Part shown: piece after piece, positions 21,901-36,900 of the stretch
How the letters are laid out: every line of letters starts with the position of its first letter
Numbering within the stretch: position 1 is the stretch's first letter
Assembly (NCBI GenBank): GCA_014871385.1
Contig: MU104857.1
Location: forward strand, 1-64,000
DNA: 64,000 nucleotides
Direction: 5' to 3'
From: Ceratodon purpureus
Taxonomy: Eukaryota > Streptophyta > Bryopsida > Pseudoditrichales > Ditrichaceae
Position numbers and translations under genes: made by a program
The notes under the pieces: model-generated
Databases searched by the model: none
Seen by the model: the letters and a program-made list of their open reading frames with translations, nothing else
What the model was told of the DNA's origin: nothing

Positions 21901-24900
21901 TCAGAAGCGTCCCGACAGATTCTGCGAGAAGACGGGCAGACATTCAGTGCACGGGACATGCAAATTGTGAACGTGAGATATACATCATTTTACACGTGAA
22001 TGGAAGAAGCAGCCCCACTCACGTGCAGTAAACAATGAAGAGCTTGTCAAGTAACCAAGCTCGAACTTCGAAGCGCGACTCCTCGTCGCCATCAAAACTC
22101 AAGGTTCTGGATAACGCGACATGCAGGGATATATATTCAATGGAAAGCACCAGCTGCACAACTGAGTGACAAACTATCCAACGCACTCTTCACTAGTAAG
22201 CTAGGGGCTCTGTCGAGGAGGAAGCTCTGAAATACACCTTGGCAGGCATTTCACGTGCCAGGCTGCTGGACACCGTCTGCATGCAGCGAGGTTGAGGTCC
22301 CTCTCCTTCTTTTCTTCACCTTTTCCACACTTTGTACACCTGTGCAGTGGGCAGGTGAAGGACTCCCCAACCCGAATGCCCTTCGCTAATGCTTCCCTTG
22401 ATTCTCTTTCGTCCGACCCAGGCTTCAGTTTGCTTGCAATACACCGAGGATGATAAAACTTACCACAAGACGCAACATCGCATACAAAAACTTCTCTTTT
22501 TCGTCCGAGAGCCGCATCAGAAGTACCAAGCCCCTCACAAACGTAGCATTGGTGCTTTTTGGTCTTGCAGTTTGTGCAGAACCAACCTCTCCTGATATTC
22601 TGCACAACCAACATGCTCAAACGACACACAATCGCCGTGCGATGAATTCCGTTCATTTTCTTGGAATATAACTTAACAATGGTACAATAAAATACCTCCA
22701 TGTCCACCGTGTCGGGGAAGCCGAGGGTCGCGCACTGGGAATTGGTGCCGTCAAGTCCACGAGGATGAAACGATCTCATGCATGGACCATCGCAGCAGAG
22801 CAAGTAACCCCCATCGTCACAAAAAATGCACAACGAATCCCCTAGATCACCTTCGGATTCAACGCCTTCGTCGCCCACCCCTTCATCCTCGTAAAACTCT
22901 TCTTTGCTCTCATACTCACGCATGCTCAGAGCTTCCGACCTTGTGTGCTCCATCCTGGGCTTCTTCCCCGGTGGATAGTGCTCTTCATCCGACCCTCCAT
23001 CGTTGAGCCGTAACACCCGCTTGCCGGTTGCTTTCTCTCGAGTAAGGGACAACAAGGTCTTTTGTGCATCGGCCTCTTTCAAGGTGGGATCCAAATCAAT
23101 ATACTGTTCTATCAATGAGCGCCGCTTGCGTAGGCGGCCACGAAACGTCATTGAGGGGACCCCCCTGCGCACAGAGTCGTCAATGTCACCGTGTCACGGG
23201 TTCGGAACACGATTTGCAAATTGACATAACATTAACGATTGCGAAACGACAACGCGATATCACTCTGCTAATTAATCTTATACAAGGACTCGAGGCAAGT
23301 CCATGTTGATACACTGGTTAATAGCCGAAACCCCGCGGACACTTGAATGTACATTCATCCAAGTGCCGCCTGCCTCGTCATTTCTCAAAATATATGGATC
23401 GGTAACAGCGCAGCATAGCCCGCGCCTAGTCGTTCACGGCATGACAGCTTCCGGAGGAAAAGGACATTGCATGTTGCGACTCCAATGACGGGGTCTATCA
23501 CAGGGATCAGACCCTTCGAACAGACGATTCCGCACCATGTCTTCACTCGCGTCCGGCTCCTTCTTCAAGAGAGCGAGAAATCTCGCAATACACGCTACTT
23601 CCTCTGCTGGTTCCCTGTAGCTCGACCGAGGTTCGTCGAGCTTCACCCTGCACAACAGAGGTCCATCATTGACGTCTCAACGCAGCGAATGCAACGAGGT
23701 AATTGAACAGGCGCTTCTACGCGTGTAATTCCAAGTGTAGAGACCAACCCGTCAACTCAGCAGACCCGTTCAGCACGCTGTAAACGTCGAAGTATGGACT
23801 ATTCCCTTCTGTAGCACGACGTGGTATACGTATTCCTCCGGAAGGCACTTAATTCACACTAACTACCCTCCAAAGTAAACCACTCCGTGTTCGTTCCCAC
23901 GAAGACCTATAGTTTTCTTTCTTTTAGACTTTAACGGAAATCACCACCAGTGTCCGACCGTACTCCGTCTTACAGACGGTTGGACGAATCCGGTAGTTTT
24001 TGCCTCGTTCCTATTTTCCGGCTTTTTAGACTAGTGGCCGGTTCCCACTGATCCGTCTATCCTTTAAAGTGGCTGGATTTTCCACCGTCCCGTAACTTAA
24101 AGTGGCTGGACACCCCACTGTTCCTATCTACCACCCGAAAAGTGGAGTAATAATCCTTCCGTACGGCTAGGGACCGGTCCGGATAACTACTCAGTGCCGG
24201 TTACGGATACGGAAATCATACTACAATGACATCACCTTACGGCTGCGCGGTGTTCTACTATACTATCTCCCTTCCGGATTGGTTCGCAGTAGGACATCCG
24301 GCTTTTATCCCATCTACAGGAAGCGACCGGTCCGTTTCCGGATCCCGGTGTACACACGGCTCTCCGTGTCCTTGAGACTACCAGTCCTGCTGCAATACGT
24401 CTCTCCTTCCCTACGGGCTCCTTCCGGGACTGGAAACCGTCAACACTCGACGCTTGACACCTCCCCAGTCTCTCCGGGCGCTCTCCTGACCTTCCTACTG
24501 TTCAACACTCCTCCGGAACACTACTGAAGACAATAGAACCACAAACCATACGGCAACGGACCCGTCAGCAGCCGGTTGACACAACAAATCCAAAAGTATA
24601 TTCTCAATTGCAACAACAAAACGGCGTACAAAAACAAGGCCCCGGCCTTGAAAAAACGTCTATCTTAAATACTACAACCTATCGGTTCCTAAAGCGACCA
24701 AGTGGCCCACCGAGATCCAGAAATTCCGGATCTTGGATCCGGGAATCCCGGACCGGTGGCCGCCTTCTATTCCTAGTTACTGCCGTTTATCTATCCGGAT
24801 TGGCAGCCGGGTGCACTGGAGCCCCATCGTTAGTCGCTGCCATTTTATCCAGTCCTTATCCTAAACCCTACTCCTTGTGCTTATCGAGCCGGGGACTGTG

Positions 24901-27900
24901 CCGGGTTCCGTCCAGCCGTTCCTTCCTTTGTACCCGCTTCAGTTTCTTCAACGGGGGGTCTTCTTCCGGAGCCGCAGATGCTGACGGTTCACTGGACTTC
25001 CGGGATCGTTCTGCTTGAGCTGCCGGGGATGGAGATCGTGCCGCCACCGGAACTGCGCTGAGATCCACCTGGAGCGTTTCCGGAGATCCCTGTACCGGTA
25101 TAAAATCTGACGGTGGTGGTCTCTGGTCCGGTTCCAAGGGAATGTTTCCGGGATTAACAGTCTCGACTCCATCCAAGTTGGGTAGAGTGTGCAGACTGCT
25201 CAAGGTGTCCGGAATAGGATCCTCCAGCGGGTGTCCTATCTCCTGTTGGGCGGGCCGGATGGCCGACCGTATCGGAGAGGCTGGAGGTGGCACCGGTGCC
25301 GGTTCCCGGGTTGGGGACGGTGGTCTGGGATCCTCTTGATTTGCCGGTGGCCCTGATGACGGACCGGCCTCTGCGTAACCGAGGATTTCCACCAGGTTCT
25401 TCATCATCGTCCATGTGTCCCTCATCACCTGCGTCCGGTCGTGCATGAACTTTATAATATTCTTCGTAGTCGGATCCGGTTGACGGGTCAGGAAAGCTTG
25501 GTAAACGGCGCACTGATTGGCCACATCTACCGGAAGAGCTAAAGTGGCCTTGATCTCGGCGACCGACCGGATGGCCTCGACTGCCCGCTCACGGGCGTCA
25601 TTGAAATCCTTCCGGGCATCACGCACCTCCTCCTCGAGCTTCCGATTCGTCTCCCGGTACTTCGCCAGCCGGTCCATGTGCTTCTCCTGGAGACCGGCCA
25701 AGTCCCGCTGCTTGCGAAGAATGTTCAGGCAATCCTCCAACCGGTCCGAACCCGTAAGGATCATTACCTCCCTAGCCAACCGGCCCTCCGCCTTCCTAGT
25801 CGACTGTAAGAACCGGGCATATGTCGTTGCCTGCTCCGATAGGTTAACTAAGTCCTGGTACGGATCTCCGGTGTGCTCCGGTGGTCCGGTGGGCTGTTGG
25901 ATCTCCGTGTTCAGGATTCGCTTGGCCGGTGCGGGAGTCCGAGGTGATCCGGATGGCTGTCCTTTCTCCGGGCTAGGACGGGGTCTCTTAGCCGGCGTGG
26001 GGGAGACCTCAATAACATCATCCTCGTCGTCCTGGTCGGACACTTCTTCCGGCTCAGCGAACTGCTGATAGCTTAAGAGCATATCGTACTCCCGGACCTC
26101 TTCAGCCGTCAACAGTCCCTTAGTACGGTAGAGGTGGATGAGGAAAGACGGAAGGCAGGTGGCCTGCTTCTTGGTCTTCCGGAGATTGGCCACCTGTCGG
26201 TCGACTATCGTCTTCATCATGACCCCCCAGTCCACCGTGAATTCACCGATCATGGCCCCAATGAAAACGGACGCCCACTTGTTGGTGATCCGTTTGGGCT
26301 TTTCCGGATGGAAGATAGGGTTCATAAACCCTACTACTCTCCGGGCCTCCGGATCCGCAATGTCATCCACCACCCATCCTTCTCTCGGGTCTCCGGTCCC
26401 CTTGAGATACTGATGTACGAAGTCCCGGGGCTCCGGCGTCGAGACCTCGCCGCCGGAGTTCTTGAAACCATACGTCTCCCTCCAGAGTTGTGCCGACCAC
26501 TTATCCGGCTCTCCCCGGATGGTTCCTCGATTCTCAGGATCCTTGACGAGGATCTCCTGGGCCGGAAGGGCAAACTTCCAACCCCATGCCTTGTCCAGTA
26601 GGACCTCACAACCCATAGACTCTAAGGCGGTCCGGAGGAGCTCCTTCTCCTTCTCTCCGGCCGGTATCAACGGCATCACCCGTTGTACCCTGAACGACTG
26701 TCCTTCCGCCGCCGGTTCCTTCCCTTTCCTACCCATTCTGCTAAGTCCTCCTCTCCGTCACTCCGGTAACACCTGCACGCACGATCCTCACCACAATCTC
26801 TCGCCTAACGGAAACACTTCCGTCTCACCGTCTCTCTCCTACCGTCTAACCCTAACTGCGCCCACCGCCTTAGAGCGCAAGGACCCGTCGTGCCACAAAA
26901 TGACAAAGAGAAAGGAAGAGCATGGCGGTTCTTCCTCCTTTTATACCTGCCCTCGCGCCCACCCGTTCGTAGCTCATCATGACGGACGGTCGTAGCCCCT
27001 CATCATTGGACGGTCGCGACCGGCGGCGTTTTAATGGTTGCAGCCATTATCCCCGTGTGCGTTGTACCGTTTGGCGGCTATCCTTAAGTCTGCCGGGTCA
27101 GGGCTCTGTCAGATGGGCTGTACCCGTCTCTCCTCCACCGCAGACGACCGGATCTCACCCGGCTGGCCTTCCGGTCAATTAGTTATTCAGCCGACCGGCT
27201 TAACCGGTTGTTTGACTTATAGGCTTAGGACTTCCGTATTTCTAACATAAAATTTTTAATTTTTTTATCATTTTCCTACCGGAATTAGTATTCCGGCGTG
27301 TCAACCGTGGAAATCACTTTCCACATTACCCCTTTTTCACCCGTGAGCGTCCTCGCGAACGTCATCCGGTCTGTACAGTTTGACCCGGGATCCGTTCACC
27401 CTAGTATCCATTGGATATCCTTCTAGGTCTGAAAGTTGTAATGACCCATTGGAATAAATCTTATCAACCCGGAACGGTCCCATCCAGCGAGTATGTAACT
27501 TACCCGGAAAATTCTTGTACCGGCTGTCATAGACTAGAACCAATCCTCCTTCTTCGATTCCTTTATCCGTTGTGATTCGCTTGTCATACACTTCCTTCCT
27601 TTTGGCTTGGACCTCCTTTGTCCGTTCCAATGCCTCCATCCGGTCTTCCTCCATCCGGTCGATGACCTGTAGACGGTCGTCGAGTGCATCCGTTTTACCT
27701 CCGTGGTTGGCTGCGAGTACCCTCAACGTCTCTACTTCCGTCTCGATGGACTGAAGTACCTCCTGTCCGTATACCAGATAATACGGAGTCCGTCCGGTTG
27801 TACTTTTGTGTGCCGTGTTGTACGCATAGACCGCCGATGTCAGTTTCCGGTCCCAGTCCGTCTTATGTGAGGTCACCACCTTGGTCAGAATCTTACAGAT

Positions 27901-30900
27901 TATTCCGTTGGCACGTTCCGTCAATCCGTTCGCCTTAGGATTGTACGGTGTGGTCTTCCGGTGTTTGACCTCGTACTGGTTGGTCAGACCGGCCACCACT
28001 TCGTTCAGGAAATGTGTTCCCCGGTCGCTCACTATCTCCAACGGATGGCCAAATCGCATCATTATCCTTTCGAATATGAACCGGGCGGATGTCTCGGCAT
28101 CATTCTTCCGGGTGGCTCTGGCTTCTACCCACTTCGTGGCGTAGTCCGTCGCCAAAATGATGTACCGGTGCCTCTGAGTGCCTACCGGTTGAATTGGCCC
28201 AATAAAATCCACTCCCCATTTTTCAAACGGTGCTAGGGGAACAATGGGAGTTAACGGCCAGTGATGCCGTACGGCCGGAGCTCCTATCCGTTGGCAGGGA
28301 TCGCATTCTTTTATAAATTGATGAACATCCCGGTGAAGGTGTGGCCACCAGTACCCGGCCTCGCGAATCTTCTGTACGGTGATGACGGATGCATAGTGTC
28401 CTCCGGCCGGTCCATCATGCAAAGCCCGGATGACCTTCCGTCGATAGATGGGTTCTAGGCAGCGTCGGAGTTTTTCATCCGCCCCTAGTTTGAAAAGCAA
28501 TTCTCCGACGAGGAAGTACGGTGCCACCCGGTGCTGAAACACACTCTTCTCCTCCCTACTCAGTCCTTCCGGATACCTCTGAGTCTGGAGATAGTTCTTA
28601 ATCCGCTGAAGATCCTGGTCCTCCCCTTCGTCCTCCTGAATTCGGTAGACGGAAGACGTACCTTCTACGACCGGAAGGTCGCGGGGGTCCGGTATATCCT
28701 GTATACTGGTACCAACCGGGTATTCTTCCGGGAATTCATCCGGAAACTCTGAAGATATCTCCTCCTTGCTCTCCTTTCCCCGTTGTCGCGACAAATAATC
28801 TGCATTGAGGTTAGACTTCCCAGATTTGACAATAACTTCGTAGTTGAACTCCTGAAGAAGTAATATCCACCGGGCCAACCTTCCGGACAGATCCGGTTTG
28901 TTGACTAGATACTTCAGCGAGTCATGATCCGTATGGAAGATGACTTTGTACCCCAATAGGTAATGGCGAAATTTCTTGCACGCATAAATGACGGCTAGAG
29001 CCTCCCGTTCGGTTGTCGTGTAATTCTTCTCGGCCGGATTCATCTGCCGGCTGGCATAATAGATGGGTCGTTCCCGGCCCTCGTCATCCAATTGCCATAG
29101 GATAGCTCCCACACACCAACCGGATGCATCCAAAGTGACATGAAAAGATTTCGACCAATCCGGTGGGGCTAGTATAGGGGCTGTGACCAACCGTCTCTTC
29201 AGTTCTTCAAAAGCCTGTTGACGGATTTCCGTCCAGAGGTACTCTTCTTCCTTCTTGAGCAGCTCCGTTAGTGGCATTGCCAACCGGGCATAATTCTCAA
29301 TGAACCTCCGGTAGTATCCCACACACCCCAGGAATCCTCTGAGTTCCCGGAGGTTGGTGGGGGCAAGAAGGGCCAACATGACTATTACTTTTGCTACATC
29401 CACTGCTATTCCCTTCCGGCTGACTATGTGTCCGAGCAATAGTCCGGCTAACATACCGAAAAAACACTTGCCCGGATGGAGCTTGAGTTTAGTCTCCCGG
29501 CATCGCTGGAACGTTTTCCGGAGGTAGTCCAGATGTTCCACCCACCGGCTGAACACCGCAAAGTCGTCAATGAAAACTTCCAGGAAATGTTTTAAGAAAT
29601 CCTGAAATATGTCCATCATCAACCGTTGAAACGTTCCGGGAGCATTGCACAATCCGAAAGGCATCCGGTTGAAAGCGTAGGTACCCCAATCAGTGGTAAA
29701 AGTAGTTTTCAGTTGGTCCTCCTTCCGGATGGACACCTGATTGTATCCGGAAAACCCATCTAGAAAACTGAAGCATTCCTGACCGGCCACGTGATCGAGC
29801 ACCATGTCGATGAAGGGTAAAGGGAAATGATCCTTCTTCGTGGCTGCATTCAGCTTCCGGAAATCCTGACATACCCGGATTTTGACTTTACCATCCGGAC
29901 CCGTTTTCTTTGGTACTACTACAATCGGTGACACCCACTCGGAGTTATTCACTGGATAAATAAAACCGGCTTCCAGCAGTTTATCTAGTTCCTCCTTCAC
30001 CATCATGGAGTACTTTGGGTTGAGCCGGTACTGCCTTTGGCGAACCGGAACCGCTCCCTCCATTAGGTCGATGTGATGTTCGCCCAATTCCGGCGGTATA
30101 CCCACCAGATCCGATGGAAGCCAGGCGAAGACATCATCATATTCCGTAAGCAGTTCCAAATACTGTGCCCGCTCCCGGTCCGTCAGTCCTTTTCCCAAAT
30201 AGAAAGTCCTACCGGTTTCCGTCTTCACTGCTTCGTAATCTTCCGGTGCTACCACATTCTTGACCGGTTCCCTAGCATCCGTTTCTACGGACCCCGGAAG
30301 GGCTGACCAGGGTAAGTCACTGGTCCTTGACCCGGATATCCCTGTTTTGATTATCCCATCTGCGAACTGTCCTTTAATCCATTCGGAGGTCAACGGAACG
30401 CTTGCTTCTCCTAAGGCCCGGTCATCGTCCTTCCTGCCTTCCGGTGGTCGGTTCGGTACTTCGGTTCCATCCGGCTTCTGTTCAGGTACCGGGTTACGGA
30501 ATCCCAGATCTTCTTCTGATACCTCCCGGAATTCTTGTACATGATATGACTGCAGGGAATCCGAGTTCTCTGAACTTGTCCAGTCGGAAGTGTAACCATC
30601 CGTTTCACTTGTTTCCCCCAGATGGAGCTCCGGTTTCCACGATAGCAAAACAGCCGGATCCCCGAAAGTAAAAGCCTTCTTCGCCCAATTTACCTTGACT
30701 CCGGCTAGATATAGCCACGGCCGTCCGAGTAACAGTGGAAACGGATTTCCTTCCTCCACCCGGATAACCAAATAGTTGAGCGGGTAAGTGAGTCCGGAAA
30801 TCTTTGTCGGTACTGCCGACAGTTTTCCCACTGGTACTACTCGAGACTGGTCTGCCATCCGTAGAGTCTGATTGGTAGGCTCAAAGACAGTGTACCCTAA

Positions 30901-33900
30901 ATCATTGGCCGTACTCTCCAGTAGTAGATTTACTCCGGATCCTCCATCTACCGGTACCTTCTGGATAAGGCATCCGTCGATCTCCACAGCTATTTCCGGA
31001 GCCCCGAAATCCTCCATCTCGGCAAAATTAACTGCGACGGAAGGCAGCTTAATCTTCCGTTTACGGGTCCGAATTAAGCCGGACTTAACCTGCTTCTGAT
31101 AATTAGGATTATCATGTAACAGTTGTCCTATGGTGACATTGGCCGGCTGGGCCTGAATATCCTGTAGGATGTCGTACCTGTCGGCTTTCGCCCGGACCTC
31201 CGGTTGGATAATTTCCGGAATCTCGCTGAATGTCACCTTCCGGCCCTCCTGTACTTGAGGTAACCCAGCAATTACCTCCGGTCCAATATCCGGCATAGTT
31301 GGTAGGGTCTTGACCCCTTTTTCAACCGGGACCGTCTCCGGGGGCACCTCCTTCTCTGATTCCCCGGACGTTTCTGAAGATTCCGGTCGGCTACTCTCTT
31401 TCCTCTGAGACCTGGTCCGAACACCAGACTTCCTCTTCTTCTTTTCTGAAGCCTGTTTCCGGGTGGAACTACGAGAACTGACCTGATGGATACCCACGCC
31501 GGTCTCTCCTCGTGGTTCCACCGGTAACCGTCAATTTGGCGGATTCTCTACCCCGTCCTTGTGACCGTAGTTGAGCCCGGTACGCTCCCGGGGAGGTTCT
31601 TCCACTTGCTTATAGATAGCCCTAGGTCTAACCGGTTGTTGGCATTGGGGTGACTTATGGCCGTACTGACCACAGTTTTGACACGGAAGTTCCAACGGTG
31701 CGCCTTGCCCTCCTCGGTGTGGACAATTGTTAGCATAATGACCGGCTTCTCCACAAATATAACAGCATCCAAACTGCCGTTCCACCGAGACGGGTGGTCG
31801 TGCTGGCGGGGCCGGATGTCCACCGGATGGATAGCCCATTCCGGGTCGCGGTCTGATAACCGGCTGCATCATCCGTCCACGGCCATAGGCCGGGTTTACC
31901 TGGTAAACCGGTAGCATCTCTACTTCCTCCTCTTCATAAGCAGGTTCCGCAAAGAATACTGACCCCTCTTCATCCACAAACTGCACTCTCTTGGGTGCTC
32001 CGTGTGGGCATTCCCGGTTGTAATGTCCCGGCTTTCCGCAGTTGGTGCACCACACATTGTTCCGGACGGTGGGCAGCGCTTTCCGTGCTTTCTTCTCTTC
32101 CGCCATCTGGACTTTGAGTTCTTCAATGCTGTTCACCAGATCTTTGATCATCCGTTTCTCCGATGGGTATTCCTCCTTTACTCGGACTATCGTCCGTTCT
32201 TTGTCCTTCCGGTAGCCCTTGCTACCTGACGCCTTCCGTCGTGAGCGGTCTTCCTCACTGCTACTGCTTCCGGTTTCCGAGCTGTCTTCGGAGCTGGATC
32301 CACTGGATTCTGAACTAGTAATATCCACCGGGCCAACCTTCCGGACGTTATTCACTGGATAAATAAAACCGGCTTCCAGCAGTTTATCTAGTTCCTCCTT
32401 CACCATCATGGAGTACTTTGGGTTGAGCCGGTACTGCCTTTGGCGAACCGGAACCGCTCCCTCCATTAGGTCGATGTGATGTTCGCCCAATTCCGGCGGT
32501 ATACCCACCAGATCCGATGGAAGCCAGGCGAAGACATCATCATATTCCGTAAGCAGTTCCAAATACTGTGCCCGCTCCCGGTCCGTCAGTCCTTTTCCCA
32601 AATAGAAAGTCCTACCGGTTTCCGTCTTCACTGCTTCGTAATCTTCCGGTGCTACCACATTCTTGACCGGTTCCCTAGCATCCGTTTCTACGGACCCCGG
32701 AAGGGCTGACCAGGGTAAGTCACTGGTCCTTGACCCGGATATCCCTGTTTTGATTATCCCATCTGCGAACTGTCCTTTAATCCATTCGGAGGTCAACGGA
32801 ACGCTTGCTTCTCCTAAGGCCCGGTCATCGTCCTTCCTGCCTTCCGGTGGTCGGTTCGGTACTTCGGTTCCATCCGGCTTCTGTTCAGGTACCGGGTTAC
32901 GGAATCCCAGATCTTCTTCTGATACCTCCCGGAATTCTTGTACATGATATGACTGCAGGGAATCCGAGTTCTCTGAACTTGTCCAGTCGGAAGTGTAACC
33001 ATCCGTTTCACTTGTTTCCCCCAGATGGAGCTCCGGTTTCCACGATAGCAAAACAGCCGGATCCCCGAAAGTAAAAGCCTTCTTCGCCCAATTTACCTTG
33101 ACTCCGGCTAGATATAGCCACGGCCGTCCGAGTAACAGTGGAAACGGATTTCCTTCCTCCACCCGGATAACCAAATAGTTGAGCGGGTAAGTGAGTCCGG
33201 AAATCTTTGTCGGTACTGCCGACAGTTTTCCCACTGGTACTACTCGAGACTGGTCTGCCATCCGTAGAGTCTGATTGGTAGGCTCAAAGACAGTGTACCC
33301 TAAATCATTGGCCGTACTCTCCAGTAGTAGATTTACTCCGGATCCTCCATCTACCGGTACCTTCTGGATAAGGCATCCGTCGATCTCCACAGCTATTTCC
33401 GGAGCCCCGAAATCCTCCATCTCGGCAAAATTAACTGCGACGGAAGGCAGCTTAATCTTCCGTTTACGGGTCCGAATTAAGCCGGACTTAACCTGCTTCT
33501 GATAATTAGGATTATCATGTAACAGTTGTCCTATGGTGACATTGGCCGGCTGGGCCTGAATATCCTGTAGGATGTCGTACCTGTCGGCTTTCGCCCGGAC
33601 CTCCGGTTGGATAATTTCCGGAATCTCGCTGAATGTCACCTTCCGGCCCTCCTGTACTTGAGGTAACCCAGCAATTACCTCCGGTCCAATATCCGGCATA
33701 GTTGGTAGGGTCTTGACCCCTTTTTCAACCGGGACCGTCTCCGGGGGCACCTCCTTCTCTGATTCCCCGGACGTTTCTGAAGATTCCGGTCGGCTACTCT
33801 CTTTCCTCTGAGACCTGGTCCGAACACCAGACTTCCTCTTCTTCTTTTCTGAAGCCTGTTTCCGGGTGGAACTACGAGAACTGACCTGATGGATACCCAC

Positions 33901-36900
33901 GCCGGTCTCTCCTCGTGGTTCCACCGGTAACCGTCAATTTGGCGGATTCTCTACCCCGTCCTTGTGACCGTAGTTGAGCCCGGTACGCTCCCGGGGAGGT
34001 TCTTCCACTTGCTTATAGATAGCCCTAGGTCTAACCGGTTGTTGGCATTGGGGTGACTTATGGCCGTACTGACCACAGTTTTGACACGGAAGTTCCAACG
34101 GTGCGCCTTGCCCTCCTCGGTGTGGACAATTGTTAGCATAATGACCGGCTTCTCCACAAATATAACAGCATCCAAACTGCCGTTCCACCGAGACGGGTGG
34201 TCGTGCTGGCGGGGCCGGATGTCCACCGGATGGATAGCCCATTCCGGGTCGCGGTCTGATAACCGGCTGCATCATCCGTCCACGGCCATAGGCCGGGTTT
34301 ACCTGGTAAACCGGTAGCATCTCTACTTCCTCCTCTTCATAAGCAGGTTCCGCAAAGAATACTGACCCCTCTTCATCCACAAACTGCACTCTCTTGGGTG
34401 CTCCGTGTGGGCATTCCCGGTTGTAATGTCCCGGCTTTCCGCAGTTGGTGCACCACACATTGTTCCGGACGGTGGGCAGCGCTTTCCGTGCTTTCTTCTC
34501 TTCCGCCATCTGGACTTTGAGTTCTTCAATGCTGTTCACCAGATCTTTGATCATCCGTTTCTCCGATGGGTATTCCTCCTTTACTCGGACTATCGTCCGT
34601 TCTTTGTCCTTCCGGTAGCCCTTGCTACCTGACGCCTTCCGTCGTGAGCGGTCTTCCTCACTGCTACTGCTTCCGGTTTCCGAGCTGTCTTCGGAGCTGG
34701 ATCCACTGGATTCTGAACTAGAATCCCGGCTCCTCCGGACCTTTCTGAGACGTCTAGAGCTCTTCCCTGCCTTACGGTACTGCCGTATGGACTGCTTGGA
34801 GTTTTCATAGTTCTGGGCGGCCTCCATGGCCTCCGGTAAAGTCTGTGGCCGGGTCTGCCTTACTTGGAACCCCATCCGGTCGGGTAACCCAGCAACGTAC
34901 CATTCTACCTGGATACTGTTTGCAATTCCGGGACTTAGTTTATGAATTAAACTCCTAACCCTCTGTCCGTACCGGCGGACCGACTCTTCCGGCTCCATCC
35001 GGATTTTACTAAGTTTTCCCAATGTGCGGGCTTCTCCTCCTACCTCCCGGAAGGCCCTCCGGAAGGCATCGGATAGCAAACCCCAACTCCTTCGCACGTT
35101 GTCCGGTTCCTCTTGGTACCACTGGAGTGCCCCCTTCTTGAGTAATCCCTGGAACAACCGTAACTTGATTGCTTCGTCCTCTTGGTTGGCAGCAGCCGTG
35201 GCGTTGAACTCGCTTAGCCATTCGTCCACGTCCTCCCGGCCATCGCCCCTGAACTTCCGATACTTCAGTCTGGAGAACGTCCGGGCCATAGGAAGACCCG
35301 CTACCGGTCCCCCGGTCACCGGCCCGGGTGGTACTGTCCCACCCTGACCTCCGGATCCGGAAGTCCCGGCTATCTCTTGATCTGTGTCTTCAATGGATTC
35401 TGCTCTAGTAGTGACGAATGGTCTGGCTTCCGTCTCCTGATCACCCTTCTTCTTTCTACTAGACCTCCGTACTCCTTCCGGCTCAGAATTCGGATTCATG
35501 CGTTTTCTACAACCTGACTTGGGTTAGTGACAACCGTAGAAATCCGGAGAAAGAAAATCATATAGATCCCCGGCAGCGGCGCCAAAAATCACATGTAGCA
35601 CGACGTGGTATACGTATTCCTCCGGAAGGCACTTAATTCACACTAACTACCCTCCAAAGTAAACCACTCCGTGTTCGTTCCCACGAAGACCTATAGTTTT
35701 CTTTCTTTTAGACTTTAACGGAAATCACCACCAGTGTCCGACCGTACTCCGTCTTACAGACGGTTGGACGAATCCGGTAGTTTTTGCCTCGTTCCTATTT
35801 TCCGGCTTTTTAGACTAGTGGCCGGTTCCCACTGATCCGTCTATCCTTTAAAGTGGCTGGATTTTCCACCGTCCCGTAACTTAAAGTGGCTGGACACCCC
35901 ACTGTTCCTATCTACCACCCGAAAAGTGGAGTAATAATCCTTCCGTACGGCTAGGGACCGGTCCGGATAACTACTCAGTGCCGGTTACGGATACGGAAAT
36001 CATACTACAATGACATCACCTTACGGCTGCGCGGTGTTCTACTATACTATCTCCCTTCCGGATTGGTTCGCAGTAGGACATCCGGCTTTTATCCCATCTA
36101 CAGGAAGCGACCGGTCCGTTTCCGGATCCCGGTGTACACACGGCTCTCCGTGTCCTTGAGACTACCAGTCCTGCTGCAATACGTCTCTCCTTCCCTACGG
36201 GCTCCTTCCAGGACTGGAAACCGTCAACACTCGACGCTTGACACCTCCCCAGTCTCTCCGGGCGCTCTCCTGACCTTCCTACTGTTCAACACTCCTCCGG
36301 AACACTACTGAAGACAATAGAACCACAAACCATACGGCAACGGACCCGTCAGCAGCCGGTTGACACAACAAATCCAAAAGTATATTCTCAATTGCAACAA
36401 CAAAACGGCGTACAAAAACAAGGCCCCGGCCTTGAAAAAACGTCTATCTTAAATACTACAACCTATCGGTTCCTAAAGCGACCAAGTGGCCCACCGAGAT
36501 CCAGAAATTCCGGATCTTGGATCCGGGAATCCCGGACCGGTGGCCGCCTTCTATTCCTAGTTACTGCCGTTTATCTATCCGGATTGGCAGCCGGGTGCAC
36601 TGGAGCCCCATCGTTAGTCGCTGCCATTTTATCCAGTCCTTATCCTAAACCCTACTCCTTGTGCTTATCGAGCCGGGGACTGTGCCGGGTTCCGTCCAGC
36701 CGTTCCTTCCTTTGTACCCGCTTCAGTTTCTTCAACGGGGGGTCTTCTTCCGGAGCCGCAGATGCTGACGGTTCACTGGACTTCCGGGATCGTTCTGCTT
36801 GAGCTGCCGGGGATGGAGATCGTGCCGCCACCGGAACTGCGCTGAGATCCACCTGGAGCGTTTCCGGAGATCCCTGTACCGGTATAAAATCTGACGGTGG

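Noticed and set aside
22600-22695. Reading the PHD region as one uninterrupted exon
   Set aside because: The inserted 32 residues break a PHD finger, and the segment has clear GT-AG borders; it is an intron without stops.
25517-26068. Plus-strand open frame of 183 codons (and its copy at 37,301)
   Set aside because: Antisense shadow of the LTR-encoded protein; Ser/Arg-rich by composition only.
31531-33924. A 797-codon frame as a third retroelement gene
   Set aside because: It is repeated pol-start and gag-end sequence created by the internal tandem duplication.
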